42,569 nt of DNA, from contig JAHJJU010000025.1 in assembly GCA_018822805.1 (NCBI GenBank), positions 1 to 42,569 of the forward strand, given 5' to 3'. Both the position numbers and the translations under genes were made by a program. The notes under the pieces were generated by a model. It saw only the letters and a program-made list of their open reading frames with translations. It was not told the DNA's origin and did no database searches. Shown one piece after another: positions 9,501 through 18,470 of the stretch (within the stretch, counting starts at the first letter, position 1; each line of letters begins with the position of its first letter). This DNA comes from a bacterium. Its GTDB lineage: Bacteria > Campylobacterota > Campylobacteria > Campylobacterales > Sulfurovaceae.

Positions 9501-12244
9501 TTACGGTTACGGTAGTATCTATGAATGATGCACCAACCATTACTACTACGGCAGGAACAACGGGAACAGAAGATAATGAGTATACTTATGCACCTAATGT
9601 AACGGATGTTGATGGTGATACTGTAACTTGGACAATCAGTGGTAATCCGACAGGAATGACTATTGATGCTGCAACAGGTGCTATTTCATGGACACCACTA
9701 GAAGGTGTAACAACATCAGGTGCAGTAACGATTACAGCAACGGATAATGGAGATGGAGCGTTAAGCGATACAGAGACATTTGCAGTTGCTGTAACTGCAG
9801 TGAATGATGCACCGGTGTTATCTACAATAGCTGCACAAAGTATGCTTGAAGATGGAACTCCAATAACTGTTGAGCTTAATGCTACCGATGTAGATGGAGG
9901 AGCTATAACCTACAGAGCAGTAAGTTCGGATACTTCAAAAGCTAATGTAGAGGTTGTTGGAAGCCAATTAACCATAACAGCAGTACCGAATATGAATGGT
10001 GAAGTAACCATTACTGTAACAGCAAACGATACAGAACTTGATTCTAATGTTGAGCACTTTACTGTAACCATAACAGCCGTGAATGATACGCCAACATTAA
10101 ATTTAAGTGCTATTCCTTCTTCGATAATGCAGGATACACCATTAAGTGCCGTAATCACTGTTGATGATGTGGATTTAAATGATACACATACGTTTGCTAT
10201 TGTTGCGAATCAACCAAGTTGGATGAGTATTGATGGTGTTACAGGAGAATTGACAGGTACACCAACAAACAGTGATATTGGTACGTATGCAAGTATTACA
10301 GTAACGGTTACAGACAGTCAAAATGCTACAGATACACAAGATTTCTCTATTGAAGTGATTGATAAAAATGATGCTCCAACCATAGATGGAACACCAGATA
10401 CCAATGTATCGGTAGGAACAGAGTACAGCTTTACCCCAATAGCAAATGATGCTGATGTTAACAATACCTTAAGCTTTACTATTGAAAATCAACCATCATG
10501 GTTAGAGTTTAATACCAGCTCAGGAGAGTTAAAAGGTATTCCAGAGTTTAAAGATATCGGAACAAGTGATGAGATTATTATTACCGTTACGGATGATATG
10601 AACAGTACATCACTTTCAGGCTTTACTATTACGGTATTTGATGATACGAATATTACGGCGTTACCTGTACTGTTACCTACAGAACTCTATTCAGTTTGGC
10701 TAGATGAACAGTGTCAAGATGGTAACTGTACTAACGTTTACAGTTATGATAATGTCTCTTTGACAACAGATCCACGTATTTTCTTTAGAGAGTATCAATT
10801 GGATGAAAATGCTACCTTTAAGCAGAGAGGTTCTTCTTATTTCTTAAATCCAAACAATGGTGAGTGGGAGGCAGAAGCAGTCATGGGTAAAACCGTTGAA
10901 GTCAATAATAATTTTATGGATATTGTTGATGAAAATGTAAGAATTGCAGTAACGAATGTAACCAATCTGTCTAATCAAGAGCTTAATGTTTCAGGCTTGA
11001 TGGTAACCATGCCAGAAGGTGCTCAAAAATATACCTTGAATGCAAGAGGTTATGGGGAGCATTATTCTATTTGGGAGCCAAGACAGAATTATGCAACAGG
11101 TGGTGATTATGCAACGCTTGATGCATTTATGGCAGATACTTGTGAGCAGAAATTTATAACAGCCAAAGAATCAGCAGGCTATAACGTTGGTTTGGTTCCT
11201 GTTGGATGTACGAATAGTGAAACTGCTGGAGTATTACAAGAGTTTGATAATAATCAGGCACTTATTACTGAAAATGCTGGTTATTGGGTAATTAAAACAG
11301 TACATGGTAATGATATGCTGATTGTTTACCCAACAATTGATGGTTATGCCAGTGAAGATGGTAATGAATCAACCATGTTCACCGAGTTCGATGATGGAAA
11401 TGGTACCAAAGTATGGCAAGGTGCTGAAATGCATAGAAACGGTACATCTGAGATATTTGAGATGTTTAATGCTGTTGCGATAGATGTGATTAAACAAAAA
11501 ATGGTTGATGCTCAATTGGGTATTGAATTCAGATTTACCAGTGAGATGTTGGATAGTGTCGGTAGAGTATGGAATGTTTATCCTGAACATAATGAAACGA
11601 CAGGTGAACACTTCTGGGAAGGTGCAACATTTGAGTTTACAACATCTTATCTACAAGCACAAAGAGGTATTGTAGGTGTTGTTGATGCTCCAGAGTTGCA
11701 AGCTGAATACAATATTACCGATAGAGGGCAAGTAGTATTCTTTAATAGTATTGACAATGAACTGTCATATTTGACTATTGTTGATAAGACAGAGAGCAAT
11801 ATGACATTATGTTGGTCGAATACAGCTGTTCCTGCTTGTAATGAAAATGATTTGGAGTATGTATACTTTGATCAAACGCAAGCACAAGCTGTATTGGATG
11901 GATTAAATGCAAATGCTGTTCTGTTACCTGAAGGGTTTAATAACCCTGTTTATACTAATGAGTTAAATGGAACAGATCGTACAGTGGCATCAGGCATATT
12001 AAATGAGTATACCATTAAATTTTTCTCTAATGAGGATGTGGCAATTACAGGTCAAGAGTTACAAAAATCAGCTGTTGTTACAATAAATGGTGATGAGTCA
12101 GCAGAGATACCGATGGCTTCAACGTATAAAGGTAAAACAATTGTGGTTGCTGTTTATGATACTGAAGGAAAGTTAATTGCTTATTCAGAACAAATAATAG
12201 TTGAAAACAATGATTTCCCTATATTAGTTGAGTTTAATCTATAG
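3572..12244 (+). CDS. Giant repeat lipoprotein with cadherin/Ig-like domains and a C-terminal INNxG module
   Basis: A 2890-residue predicted surface lipoprotein. The signal peptide ends in a lipobox-like LLFAAC (Cys21). An N-terminal module (about 45-185, LIDAKVVGARYECG) is shared with the lipoprotein at 17437. A TDGGT x7 linker follows at 190-224, then a helical, acidic segment to about 465. Next come five units of about 95 residues (about 475-960) with the pattern VTITGIN...SINGG...TIGG. About 15 cadherin-like/He_PIG domains follow (about 960-2360), each opening with NDAP or a close variant. A region with Cys and aromatic residues follows, and an INNxG-family module (about 2785-2890) closes the protein. 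AAAAGGAG precedes the ATG. Most likely an adhesin or stalk. It lacks the usual RTX/T1SS C-terminal repeats and an autotransporter barrel, so its route to the surface is unclear. Confidence 0.88.
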   Translation: MKLNFLRMVLITIITLLFAACGGGSSFTETNTTTPPTETTTYTGTLIDAKVVGARYECGADTTSHYTDEDGKFECTAVPIRFYIGKIKLGEISTINSDGEVRIQEFVSGVERTNTSDPRVVKIARFLQSLDEGGHPNDAIVISRARNALFTESIDIANFDLNDLVVKDNTIELVSESDAIAHLQLTVGITDGGTTDGGTTDGGTTDGGTTDGGTTDGGTTDGGTTEPPVVSKATGTGLASKGPFRAGSEVIAYELDDNGARTGKSVTTQTIDNKGTFTIEIDWEGATELIVRGDYLDESTGDYLSGGELSAILSMKIGEERPASVNLLTTIAAAGTKEKMESGQSVDDAKKEASEDVEKLFNIQLDEGETLEELDVVSRGNGNGQLLRFSASFTKVDDPAGLLEDIIEDIKDNNGTLGEAAEEALKEVKEKAKEVDVDEVVENLKGTLGEEGDDIPESLEQNGTLAWDHNISFENEVDAFTETTYTSNEVVVSGIYGESANISIVGGFYSIDGQGFTSESGQISNGQTLRVENNSSTAFLETVTAIVTLGGIEIPYSITTQANPFVADGKPNKFKFGVQRKVALGTTVTSSIVTVTGINVEVPISIQDGFYSINGGAYTDVDGVVNGDDNITVQHNSALDYATQTRTFVTIGGVQGRFMSVTEPKDVRPDKFEFTRKNDVNTSTLVESNVVTITGINAPATVSVTAGAEFKIGNGVWQSADANISNGFALQVRHTSSSDFKTKTTTFVTVGKRVKAFVSKTKADDADRIPDSFTFETKIEQNLSTEVESNEINVSGINRDDVSIKVSEGGEYSINGGTYTDANGTVSPADTIKVRHTTSSTEFRDRQETILTIGGISGNFKTITIKKDDNPDLFTFATQEGVEQNSTVTSESVTITGINTEVPISIVNGNGAIVGGATVVNNGDTIQVEHTSASAQGQKSITILQVGKVKVSFKSITALLAPSISGTPSSSIAQGINYSFKPTVDLVAGGKVEQWSIINKPDWLIFNTLNGKLTGTPSNDDIGSAIGIVIVASNRIGDSNITFDLGVTNVNDAPSIDATPTTRVAQDSNFTSFTPTVDDIDGGDTHSFTIANNPDWMEINSSTGEVFGTRILGNGDVGTTSNIVITVTDAEGATATFTFSVEVTNTNDAPVILGTPSATADEGTLYTFTPTVTDADEDKGDTKLFEITNKPVWATFNTTTGVLSGTPLNAHVGTTTGIVISVTDGAGATASLDAFNIEVINVNNAPEISGLPKIRIDEGATYNFTPMVRDIDAGDTKAFTVSGNPTWLTIDSATGTLSGTATVGENSNVVITVTDGAGATDTLAFTLAVRDLNDAPILTAIPTQTVNEDESIDVLLVTTDPDSDAKHFYTVSTDTTKVRATVAGDTLTLTPRENVNGDVTVRVTTSDGTLTDTKEFTLSITPVNDDPVLEAIADQSVVEDTAAFNVTMVGTDVDDGDTLTYFANSSDTGVVTVSVNNNILTITPIAEATGESTITAKVNDGTIDSNEVTFKVTVTPLNDAPLLALISDVNISEDENTTVELNATDVDDAELTYQVVSSNTELANIYVVAGTLHIETAQDKYGESNVTVTVTDAAGLEATQSFRLIVNAVNDAPVISGIPNGTVNEDEAYSFIPTFSDVDEDNLTLSIVNRPTWAEFNTTTGALTGTPTNDDVNITTDIVISVTDGNKTASLPAFDLEVVNVNDAPIAEDLNVTINEDNTTVINIAALVRDIDVDANLTLSGIVPPTRGTLVNQGDGTALYTPAPNVNGSDSFIYTISDGTAETNGTVNITITAVDDTPTIVLESLPQFITENTTFNGQVVVIDPDLNDTGSTEHHTFAINGNPSWFTMNSIGAIVANPLNADLGVYPMSITVTDSTSLTATVDFTVTVTDVNDAPTAVDDSANVNEDENVSIDVLVNDTDPDSADSKTLVSVTAPQHGTAVIVNGEIFYTPSLNYYGSDTFGYTMKDKENVESSATVTVTVVSMNDAPTITTTAGTTGTEDNEYTYAPNVTDVDGDTVTWTISGNPTGMTIDAATGAISWTPLEGVTTSGAVTITATDNGDGALSDTETFAVAVTAVNDAPVLSTIAAQSMLEDGTPITVELNATDVDGGAITYRAVSSDTSKANVEVVGSQLTITAVPNMNGEVTITVTANDTELDSNVEHFTVTITAVNDTPTLNLSAIPSSIMQDTPLSAVITVDDVDLNDTHTFAIVANQPSWMSIDGVTGELTGTPTNSDIGTYASITVTVTDSQNATDTQDFSIEVIDKNDAPTIDGTPDTNVSVGTEYSFTPIANDADVNNTLSFTIENQPSWLEFNTSSGELKGIPEFKDIGTSDEIIITVTDDMNSTSLSGFTITVFDDTNITALPVLLPTELYSVWLDEQCQDGNCTNVYSYDNVSLTTDPRIFFREYQLDENATFKQRGSSYFLNPNNGEWEAEAVMGKTVEVNNNFMDIVDENVRIAVTNVTNLSNQELNVSGLMVTMPEGAQKYTLNARGYGEHYSIWEPRQNYATGGDYATLDAFMADTCEQKFITAKESAGYNVGLVPVGCTNSETAGVLQEFDNNQALITENAGYWVIKTVHGNDMLIVYPTIDGYASEDGNESTMFTEFDDGNGTKVWQGAEMHRNGTSEIFEMFNAVAIDVIKQKMVDAQLGIEFRFTSEMLDSVGRVWNVYPEHNETTGEHFWEGATFEFTTSYLQAQRGIVGVVDAPELQAEYNITDRGQVVFFNSIDNELSYLTIVDKTESNMTLCWSNTAVPACNENDLEYVYFDQTQAQAVLDGLNANAVLLPEGFNNPVYTNELNGTDRTVASGILNEYTIKFFSNEDVAITGQELQKSAVVTINGDESAEIPMASTYKGKTIVVAVYDTEGKLIAYSEQIIVENNDFPILVEFNL
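4139..4243 (+). repeat. Seven tandem 15-bp units encoding TDGGT
   Basis: An in-frame minisatellite in the giant lipoprotein gene. The unit ACCGATGGTGGAACA is repeated seven times with only C/T changes. It encodes a flexible linker between the N-terminal module and the rest of the protein. Because the unit is 15 bp, copy-number change would alter linker length without breaking the frame. Confidence 0.95.
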
Positions 12245-12248
12245 TCTT

Positions 12249-12284
12249 TTGAACCATAACTTTTTATGGTTCAATTTTATTTTT
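12249..12284 (+). terminator. Intrinsic terminator after the giant lipoprotein gene
   Basis: A perfect 10-bp stem (12249-12258 with 12265-12274, loop ACTTTT) is followed by a T-rich stretch (TTTTATTTTT). It starts five bases after the stop at 12244 and separates this gene from the lipoprotein gene at 12305. Confidence 0.75.
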
Positions 12285-12304
12285 AAGCATAAAGGATGGA
12301 ATAA

Positions 12305-12715
12305 ATGAAAAGAGAAATTTTAGTCTTATTGGTTGCTTCTTTTGCATTCATTGGGTGTGGTGGTTCTGATGTATCAACACAAACTGTAGATACAAACAGT
12401 CTAGCTGTACCGAGTGATTATAGTTATAAAGTTATTAATAATAGAGGATTGGCTGCTGAAGGTATACTTGATGATTATACTATTAAAATTTTTTCTAATC
12501 ATGAAGTTGATGCTGACCCTCAAAGTCGGCATTATGGAGTGGTAGTTAAGATAGGAGATAAAATAGCAGAAGAGATACCTATTCAAAGTAGTTATATTAA
12601 CGAAACGATAGTGGTTACTGTGTATAAGGATAATAAACTTATTGATTCATCTGATGTACTTACAATTGATGATAGTCAACCGTTAATCATTGTTGATATT
12701 GATGTCAATAATTAA
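12305..12715 (+). CDS. Small lipoprotein consisting of one INNxG module
   Basis: 136 residues. A lipoprotein signal ends in AFIGCGG (Cys18), followed by a short Thr/Ser linker and one INNxG-family module (about 35-136). The module starts VPSDYSYKVINNRGLAAEG, continues through DDYTIKIFSNHEVD, and ends with an EIPIQSSY...VVTVYKDN core. The protein is essentially a membrane-anchored single copy of a module found in most large proteins nearby. It is most similar to the lipoprotein at 19572 and to the C-terminus of the minus-strand lipoprotein at 17437. It lies 18 bp upstream of the next exported gene (12734), and the same gene pairing recurs at 19572/20008, suggesting a functional pair. I do not recognise a named family for the module. 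Confidence 0.85.
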   Translation: MKREILVLLVASFAFIGCGGSDVSTQTVDTNSLAVPSDYSYKVINNRGLAAEGILDDYTIKIFSNHEVDADPQSRHYGVVVKIGDKIAEEIPIQSSYINETIVVTVYKDNKLIDSSDVLTIDDSQPLIIVDIDVNN

Positions 12716-12733
12716 GTCTATTAAGGAAAAATA

Positions 12734-15700
12734 ATGAAAAATAAAATTTTGCTATTTCTAATAGTGATGTACTCTCTCTCTTTAAATGCTACAGAGTTAA
12801 AGAGGGAAGGATGGAATTTAATTTCTGTTTGTCAAGATACCAATAGAACGGATATTGATATGACAGGAGTTGAACAGATTCAGTCATTGGATGGAAAAAA
12901 TATTTATACAGGTGCATACGAAAGATATTCAAGTTTAAATACTCTAGTCGCTGGGTATGGTTATTGGATAAAAGGTAGTTTAGGTACAAATTTTAATAGT
13001 GGTGAGGCTTCTGGAAAATTAGAAATTTCTTTAAACAGAGAAGGCTGGAATATTATCGGAATGTGTGAAGAGAGATCACGAACCGATGTTAATATGACAG
13101 GTCTTGAGCAGATGCAATCTTTAGATGGAAAAAATATTTATACAGGTGCATATGAGAGATATTCTAGTTTAAATCTTTTAGAATCAGGGTATGCTTATTG
13201 GGTAAAAGGAACTCTTGGAACAACTTTTATTTCAAAAAATGGAATAAGTATTCCTAGTGCATACAGTTATCCTGTTTATACCAATGAATTAATAGGAGGA
13301 GAAAGGGTTAGTACATTCAGTGAACTGAATGGTTACATGATTAAATTTTTCTCTAATGAAGATGTAACTATTACTGGTCAAGAGTTACAAAAATCAATTA
13401 TTGTATCAATTAATGGTGAAGAAACATCAGAAATTCCAATGGCTTCAACCTATAAAGGTAAAAGTATTGTTGTTGCAGTTTACGATAGTGAAGAAAAATT
13501 GATTGCTGTTTCCGATGTTACAACTGTTTCGAATGATGATTTTCCATTGTTGATTCCTATGGTAATAGAGATGAATGATACGACAAACACTCCACCTATC
13601 TTAACCACCATCTCCAATCAAATTATGGCAGAAGGTGCTTCCACATTGGTTATTGAAGTAAACGCAACCGATGCAGATGATGACAATATTACTTTTGATG
13701 TAAACAGTTCAGATCCTGCAAGTGTAACGGCAAGTATTAATGGAAACCAACTTACATTAACACGACTAACTTCATCTGGTGGAACATTTACCATTACAGT
13801 AACAGCTACCGATGATAAAGGTGCAAGTGATACTAAAAGCTTTACCGTAACTTTACCAACCATAGTGATGGATACTGAAAATCCAATAGTCACATTAAAT
13901 GGTTCTGCCGAAGTCAATGTAACAGTAGGAGAAGTTTATACGGAATTAAATGCAACGGTAACAGATAATATTGATCATAATCTTACAGCCATAGTTACAG
14001 GAAGTGTCAATACAAGTAGTGTGGGTACCTATACGGTAACTTATACAGCAACCGATACAGCAGGAAATATTGGAACAGCTACGAGAACCATTCATGTAGT
14101 TGCAGCTCCAGTGATTGATACTGAAAATCCAATAGTCATATTAAATGGTTCTGCAGAAATCAATGTAACAGTAGGGGAAGTTTATACGGAATTAAATGCA
14201 ACGGTAACGGATAATATCGATTATAATCTTACAGCCGTAATTACAGGAAGTGTCAATACAAGTAGTGTGGGTATCTATACGGTAACTTATACAGTAACCG
14301 ATACAGCAGGAAATATTGGAACAGCTACGAGAACAGTTAATGTAGTGGCGTCAGTTGCTTCTTTTAACGATTTTAATGGTTATCTATACGTAGCCAATGA
14401 AGGACATGGAGGAGGTGGTGGAACAACCATTTTTAAAGTAGATGAAAATGGTACAGCTTCATTATTGGCAGATGGATTTAATGGACCTTCTGGTTTGGCA
14501 GTAGATGCATTGAGTCAAACACTGTATATTTCTGATGATAGAAATCAAGTTTATAGATTATTAGCAGATGGAAATCTATCGGTATTGCCTATAGATTCAA
14601 CCTATTTAAGTAATCCAAATGCTTTAGTCTTGGATTCTTATGGTTATTTATTAATTGCTAATGCAGGTTCAGGAACAATAGTCAGAGTAGACCCAAATAA
14701 TACAAGTGATATTCAAGTAATCGCTGAAGATTTTAATACACCACAAGCAGTTGAGATTTATGGTGACATGGCCTACTTTACAGACTTCTCAAATGATATT
14801 TATGAAGTCAATGTTAGTACTACTACAGCTGTAAATCCATCAAATTCTTTATATAAATCTATGAATGCTTACGTTAATGGTACACAAGGTGGTTTAGTAA
14901 GTGACTTTGCTGGTTCTCTTTATATCTCTAGTTATGAAACGGGAGAGGTATTTAAAGTTGACAGTAATCTAAATGTAACCACTGTGTATAGTAATCCAGG
15001 AAGTCAACCTAGAGGATTGCTGTATCTTGATGAGATGTTGTATGTAACTCTATACAATCAAGCCTCTGTTGCTAGAGTCAATACAAATACTTTAGCTACA
15101 GAAATTTTTTCAGATACTATTCCATTTAGTGGACCATTTGGTATCAGATACTCAAGTGTTAATTACCCAACATTTGATGCTACAAATCCTAATTCAGGAG
15201 GTACTAACGATGTTACGCTTCCAGTAGGATTTAACTATAGAGTGATTAACAATTTAGGTGAATATGTAAGTTCACAAGTTGATGGATATGAAATTCAACT
15301 TTATGCCAACTATATAGAAGGAGCCAATGACCAGTTAAATCATACAGGTGTGGTTACAAGACTTAATGGGGAGAATACACCTACTATTAATATTCAAAAT
15401 AGCTATAGAAGTCAGCAAATAGTAGCTGCTCTTTATGATTCAATAGGAAGATTGGTTTCTGTATCAATTCCAACGACAGTTGATGCAGTTGCCCCTATAA
15501 CAACTGTAGATTTAGTGTGGGATAATACGCCACAAAACAATGGATTTACTTTAACGGATGTTCAAAATAAAACATTTTATACAGTAACGCATAAAGATGG
15601 ACAACCTTCATTTAAATCAAAAGTAGAGTTTGCAGCAGATACACGAGCATTTTATACTTATGATGGTACATCCTATCAATTGCTAAATACAGTTGCTTAT

Positions 15701-17401
15701 GATGTTAATGACAGTGGTGTACTTCATGTGGCTGTACAGATTAATGGTGAAGAGTTGTATCTCTTTAAGAAAAATGGAACTTCTTCAGCTGTTATGATTA
15801 CTGATATGTTCTTAGGTTTAGGTCAAGCAACGTATTATGGTGAGCGACACTTTTTTGATTTGGAAGCAGATGCAGATGCTTATTTAAGTGGAAGTGGTGG
15901 CGATAATCAGCTTCCGACTATGAGTTTAAATCAAGATTATGTTCGTTTAAATATTGTTGATGGTTCAACAGCAGAAGTTCAAATTGATGCCAATGATACT
16001 GAAGATGGTACAGCTTTAACTTATGGAATAGAGTGTTACTCTTGTTTTGAAGATCAAGTGCCAAATTTTGTAACTTTAAATGGTACTACCATAACGGTTA
16101 GTCCTATTGCCGGAGATGAGGGTACTTATGATGTAACTGTTTATGTAGAAGACAGTGAAGGTGCACGGGATAATCAAAATCTTCATATAGAAGTGGTCTC
16201 AGAAACACCTGCTGTGAATATGGAGTTTTCTCATAATGTTGCAAGTGGTTCATACGATGCCAATGCAACAGTAGACCCTACCCCTATGGCCGGAACAGCA
16301 ATGTATGATTTACATTTTTCAACCTACAATAAGGGTAATGAACTTGAAGTAGAACGATTTACGATAAATACGTTAACCGTGGATATCTCAAAATTAAATT
16401 TAGATGACCCAAATAATCCAACATGGAGTACTCCTGAAAATATTCCTTATCTTTTAGATAATGGAGAGATGATTATTGATGAAGATGGTGATGGTGTAGA
16501 TGACTTTAAGATTAAATATGTTGGAGCGTTTAGTGATACGACGGTTTTAAATGAAATAGCAGGTTATGATATATTTGGTGCAGGTGTACAAGCGTATCGC
16601 TTTATCTATAAACAGTTACAAGACAAGATAAACTTTTATGATGAACAAAACTATGAGTATTCTCATGGAAATACAGCTAATGAGTTCTATTTATCTTTGG
16701 CAGAGTTCATCGAACATCAACAAGGTGGATCTTGGTTTATGTCCAAAGAGGGCAATGAAGGAGGCATTTCATTTGCTCAAGGGAGCAATGGAACAAGTGG
16801 TACACTTATAGAGGTTAATCAAAATGGTGACATCACAAATGCAAATGCCGGTACATGGGTAATTAATGCCGATAATATTTTGGTTGTCTCTCCAAATATG
16901 GAGTTGGGATACCATGCCGATGTATTTAAAGAGGTAAGTGTTGATTCAGAAACACGTATTGTACGTGGAGAGTATCAACGAGCAGGAGAAGAAGAGGAGT
17001 TCTTATGGTTTAATGAAGCAGGAAAAGATCAATTTTTAAATTTTGTATCTTCGTTTGCTAACTCCAATGGAGGTGGAACAGTATCCGATATTCCTCTTCC
17101 TAATGGGTTTGAATATTCTGTCATTAATAACCTTGGAACTGCTGTAGAAACAGAGATTGAGCTAGAAGGTAATTTATATACTCTACGGCTACATTCCAAT
17201 ATTGATATTGCTGCAAATGATCAAGCCAATCATGTAGGAATAATGATTTCTGTTAATGGGCAAAATGCTTTACTTCAAATTCAGAACAGTTATGAAACAC
17301 ATAATGTTGTCTTGGCTGTTTATGATAACAGTGGTCGGCGTGTAGCTGTTTCAGTAGAAACAACGGTGAATGGGAATACTCCAATTTCACTTACTTTCTA
17401 G
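12734..17401 (+). CDS. Large exported multidomain protein: GWNL pair, three INNxG modules, DUF5011 pair, NHL-like propeller
   Basis: 1555 residues with a cleavable signal peptide (about 1-19) followed directly by ATELKREGWNL. Visible order: two GWNL/YWVKG modules (about 22-165); INNxG module 1 (about 173-280); a cadherin-like domain (285-375); two DUF5011/HYR-type Ig-like domains (380-540); an NHL/SMP-30-like beta-propeller (about 545-815, blades such as GPSGLAVDALSQTLYISDD); INNxG module 2 (828-930); a region of unknown fold; an Ig-like domain (about 1055-1160); a region resembling the pre-terminal part of the giant lipoprotein; INNxG module 3 (1455-1555). There is no membrane anchor. AAGGA precedes the start. 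Probably co-transcribed with 12305. The role is likely binding or scaffolding at the cell surface; no catalytic motif is visible. Confidence 0.85.
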   Translation: MKNKILLFLIVMYSLSLNATELKREGWNLISVCQDTNRTDIDMTGVEQIQSLDGKNIYTGAYERYSSLNTLVAGYGYWIKGSLGTNFNSGEASGKLEISLNREGWNIIGMCEERSRTDVNMTGLEQMQSLDGKNIYTGAYERYSSLNLLESGYAYWVKGTLGTTFISKNGISIPSAYSYPVYTNELIGGERVSTFSELNGYMIKFFSNEDVTITGQELQKSIIVSINGEETSEIPMASTYKGKSIVVAVYDSEEKLIAVSDVTTVSNDDFPLLIPMVIEMNDTTNTPPILTTISNQIMAEGASTLVIEVNATDADDDNITFDVNSSDPASVTASINGNQLTLTRLTSSGGTFTITVTATDDKGASDTKSFTVTLPTIVMDTENPIVTLNGSAEVNVTVGEVYTELNATVTDNIDHNLTAIVTGSVNTSSVGTYTVTYTATDTAGNIGTATRTIHVVAAPVIDTENPIVILNGSAEINVTVGEVYTELNATVTDNIDYNLTAVITGSVNTSSVGIYTVTYTVTDTAGNIGTATRTVNVVASVASFNDFNGYLYVANEGHGGGGGTTIFKVDENGTASLLADGFNGPSGLAVDALSQTLYISDDRNQVYRLLADGNLSVLPIDSTYLSNPNALVLDSYGYLLIANAGSGTIVRVDPNNTSDIQVIAEDFNTPQAVEIYGDMAYFTDFSNDIYEVNVSTTTAVNPSNSLYKSMNAYVNGTQGGLVSDFAGSLYISSYETGEVFKVDSNLNVTTVYSNPGSQPRGLLYLDEMLYVTLYNQASVARVNTNTLATEIFSDTIPFSGPFGIRYSSVNYPTFDATNPNSGGTNDVTLPVGFNYRVINNLGEYVSSQVDGYEIQLYANYIEGANDQLNHTGVVTRLNGENTPTINIQNSYRSQQIVAALYDSIGRLVSVSIPTTVDAVAPITTVDLVWDNTPQNNGFTLTDVQNKTFYTVTHKDGQPSFKSKVEFAADTRAFYTYDGTSYQLLNTVAYDVNDSGVLHVAVQINGEELYLFKKNGTSSAVMITDMFLGLGQATYYGERHFFDLEADADAYLSGSGGDNQLPTMSLNQDYVRLNIVDGSTAEVQIDANDTEDGTALTYGIECYSCFEDQVPNFVTLNGTTITVSPIAGDEGTYDVTVYVEDSEGARDNQNLHIEVVSETPAVNMEFSHNVASGSYDANATVDPTPMAGTAMYDLHFSTYNKGNELEVERFTINTLTVDISKLNLDDPNNPTWSTPENIPYLLDNGEMIIDEDGDGVDDFKIKYVGAFSDTTVLNEIAGYDIFGAGVQAYRFIYKQLQDKINFYDEQNYEYSHGNTANEFYLSLAEFIEHQQGGSWFMSKEGNEGGISFAQGSNGTSGTLIEVNQNGDITNANAGTWVINADNILVVSPNMELGYHADVFKEVSVDSETRIVRGEYQRAGEEEEFLWFNEAGKDQFLNFVSSFANSNGGGTVSDIPLPNGFEYSVINNLGTAVETEIELEGNLYTLRLHSNIDIAANDQANHVGIMISVNGQNALLQIQNSYETHNVVLAVYDNSGRRVAVSVETTVNGNTPISLTF
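13871..14350 (+). repeat. Tandem 246-bp duplication encoding two DUF5011-type domains
   Basis: Copy 1 begins at 13871 and copy 2 at 14117 (offset 246 bp, 82 codons). They are nearly identical over most of their length, both starting GATACTGAAAATCCAATAGT. The products match the DTENPIVxLNGSA...TATDTAGNIGTATR pattern of DUF5011/HYR-like Ig domains. The DNA-level similarity indicates a recent in-frame duplication. Confidence 0.9.
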
Positions 17402-17414
17402 TCTTTAACCCAAT

Positions 17415-17443
17415 AAAGTAAGGAAGTGAATCTTCCTTACTTT
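17415..17443. terminator. Bidirectional hairpin between convergent genes
   Basis: A perfect 12-bp stem (17415-17426 with 17432-17443, loop TGAAT) lies between the stop of the 12734 gene and the stop codon of the minus-strand lipoprotein, which it overlaps. There is no long T-tract on either side, so termination strength is uncertain. Confidence 0.6.
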
Positions 17444-18357
17444 GAGAGAGTAACCACAATAACAGGTACATCTATAACCTCAATAATATCAGACACGATA
17501 ACCAATTCATTTCTTTCATTATAAACAGCAACTACCATGGATTTCCCAAGATAGGTGGCTTGAATGGCGATGTTTTCACCTACTTCTTCATTTATTTTTA
17601 CCACAACACCACTATGACGGCTTTGAGGGCTTATGGTCTCATTATAGTTACTATACAATTTAATAGTATAGTTGTCTAGTTTACTCTCTACAGCAATACC
17701 TTGATTGTTAATCATTCTATAGTTGTACCCTTCTGGAAGTTTTAGTGTTGTCGTCTCTTCATTGGTTGTATCCATATTTGCAGTGGGTGTTGTTGTATTG
17801 AGTTCATTGGATGTTGTGTTACCTCCACTATTTGTCGACGTTGTAAGGTGTTCCATGGCTTCAGTCTCATTAACCAAATGAAGTGTAGGATACAGTTGTT
17901 GTAGCTCTTCTAATGTTACATTTGTTAAAACAGTCTCATTTTCTTGATTAAAACTATTGCGTAAGGCTGAGGTAATAGTAATACCGTTACTTGCATTGTT
18001 ATCACTGTCTAAGGACTGTAATAAGGTTGCTAATTTAAGTACTTCACTATTGTTGAGTTTATCTCGACCAACCCCAATAATATCTTGTGGGAAGACTTTT
18101 GTGTCTGTTGGTATGTCTGAAATAGAACCCAAGTTTAAAGAACCAATGAAAAATGATACAGGTAGCGTGGGACAAATAAACTTTCCATCACTTGCTGTTA
18201 AGTCTATTTTATCTCCACATCTATACTCAACACCCTGCACTGCAGCATCAATTAAATAGCCAACTTTATCGCTTGAAGTTGTAGCAGAGTTGTTCCCACA
18301 TCCTGTTATTATCAGTAAAGAAGATGAGAGTAGTTTTAGCCAAAAATGTCTTTTCAT
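17437..18357 (-). CDS. Lipoprotein with the LIDA-type N-terminal module and one INNxG module
   Basis: 306 residues. The lipoprotein signal ends LIITGCGN (Cys20). Residues 33-175 match the N-terminal module of the giant lipoprotein: VGYLIDAAVQGVEYRCG, then DGKFICPTLPVSFFIGSLNLG, and later LATLLQSLDSDNNASNGI. A Ser/Thr/Asn-rich linker (about 178-205) leads to a C-terminal INNxG module (LPEGYNYRMINNQGIAVES to the end). The protein thus joins the two ends of the giant lipoprotein without the repeats between. It is transcribed divergently from the GWNL protein gene at 18509, making a third lipoprotein/GWNL gene pair. The LIDA-type module resembles N-terminal modules of many proteobacterial surface lipoproteins; its function is not known to me. 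Confidence 0.82.
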   Translation of the reverse strand: MKRHFWLKLLSSSLLIITGCGNNSATTSSDKVGYLIDAAVQGVEYRCGDKIDLTASDGKFICPTLPVSFFIGSLNLGSISDIPTDTKVFPQDIIGVGRDKLNNSEVLKLATLLQSLDSDNNASNGITITSALRNSFNQENETVLTNVTLEELQQLYPTLHLVNETEAMEHLTTSTNSGGNTTSNELNTTTPTANMDTTNEETTTLKLPEGYNYRMINNQGIAVESKLDNYTIKLYSNYNETISPQSRHSGVVVKINEEVGENIAIQATYLGKSMVVAVYNERNELVIVSDIIEVIDVPVIVVTLSK

Positions 18358-18470
18358 AGATTTCCTTTTAGTGATAAAATATTAAAAAAAGTTGATTTTT
18401 TCAATATAAATATTTTTTATTGTAGAGTTTATCTATTTATTACTAAAAGTCTTAAATATGTATAGCTTAG

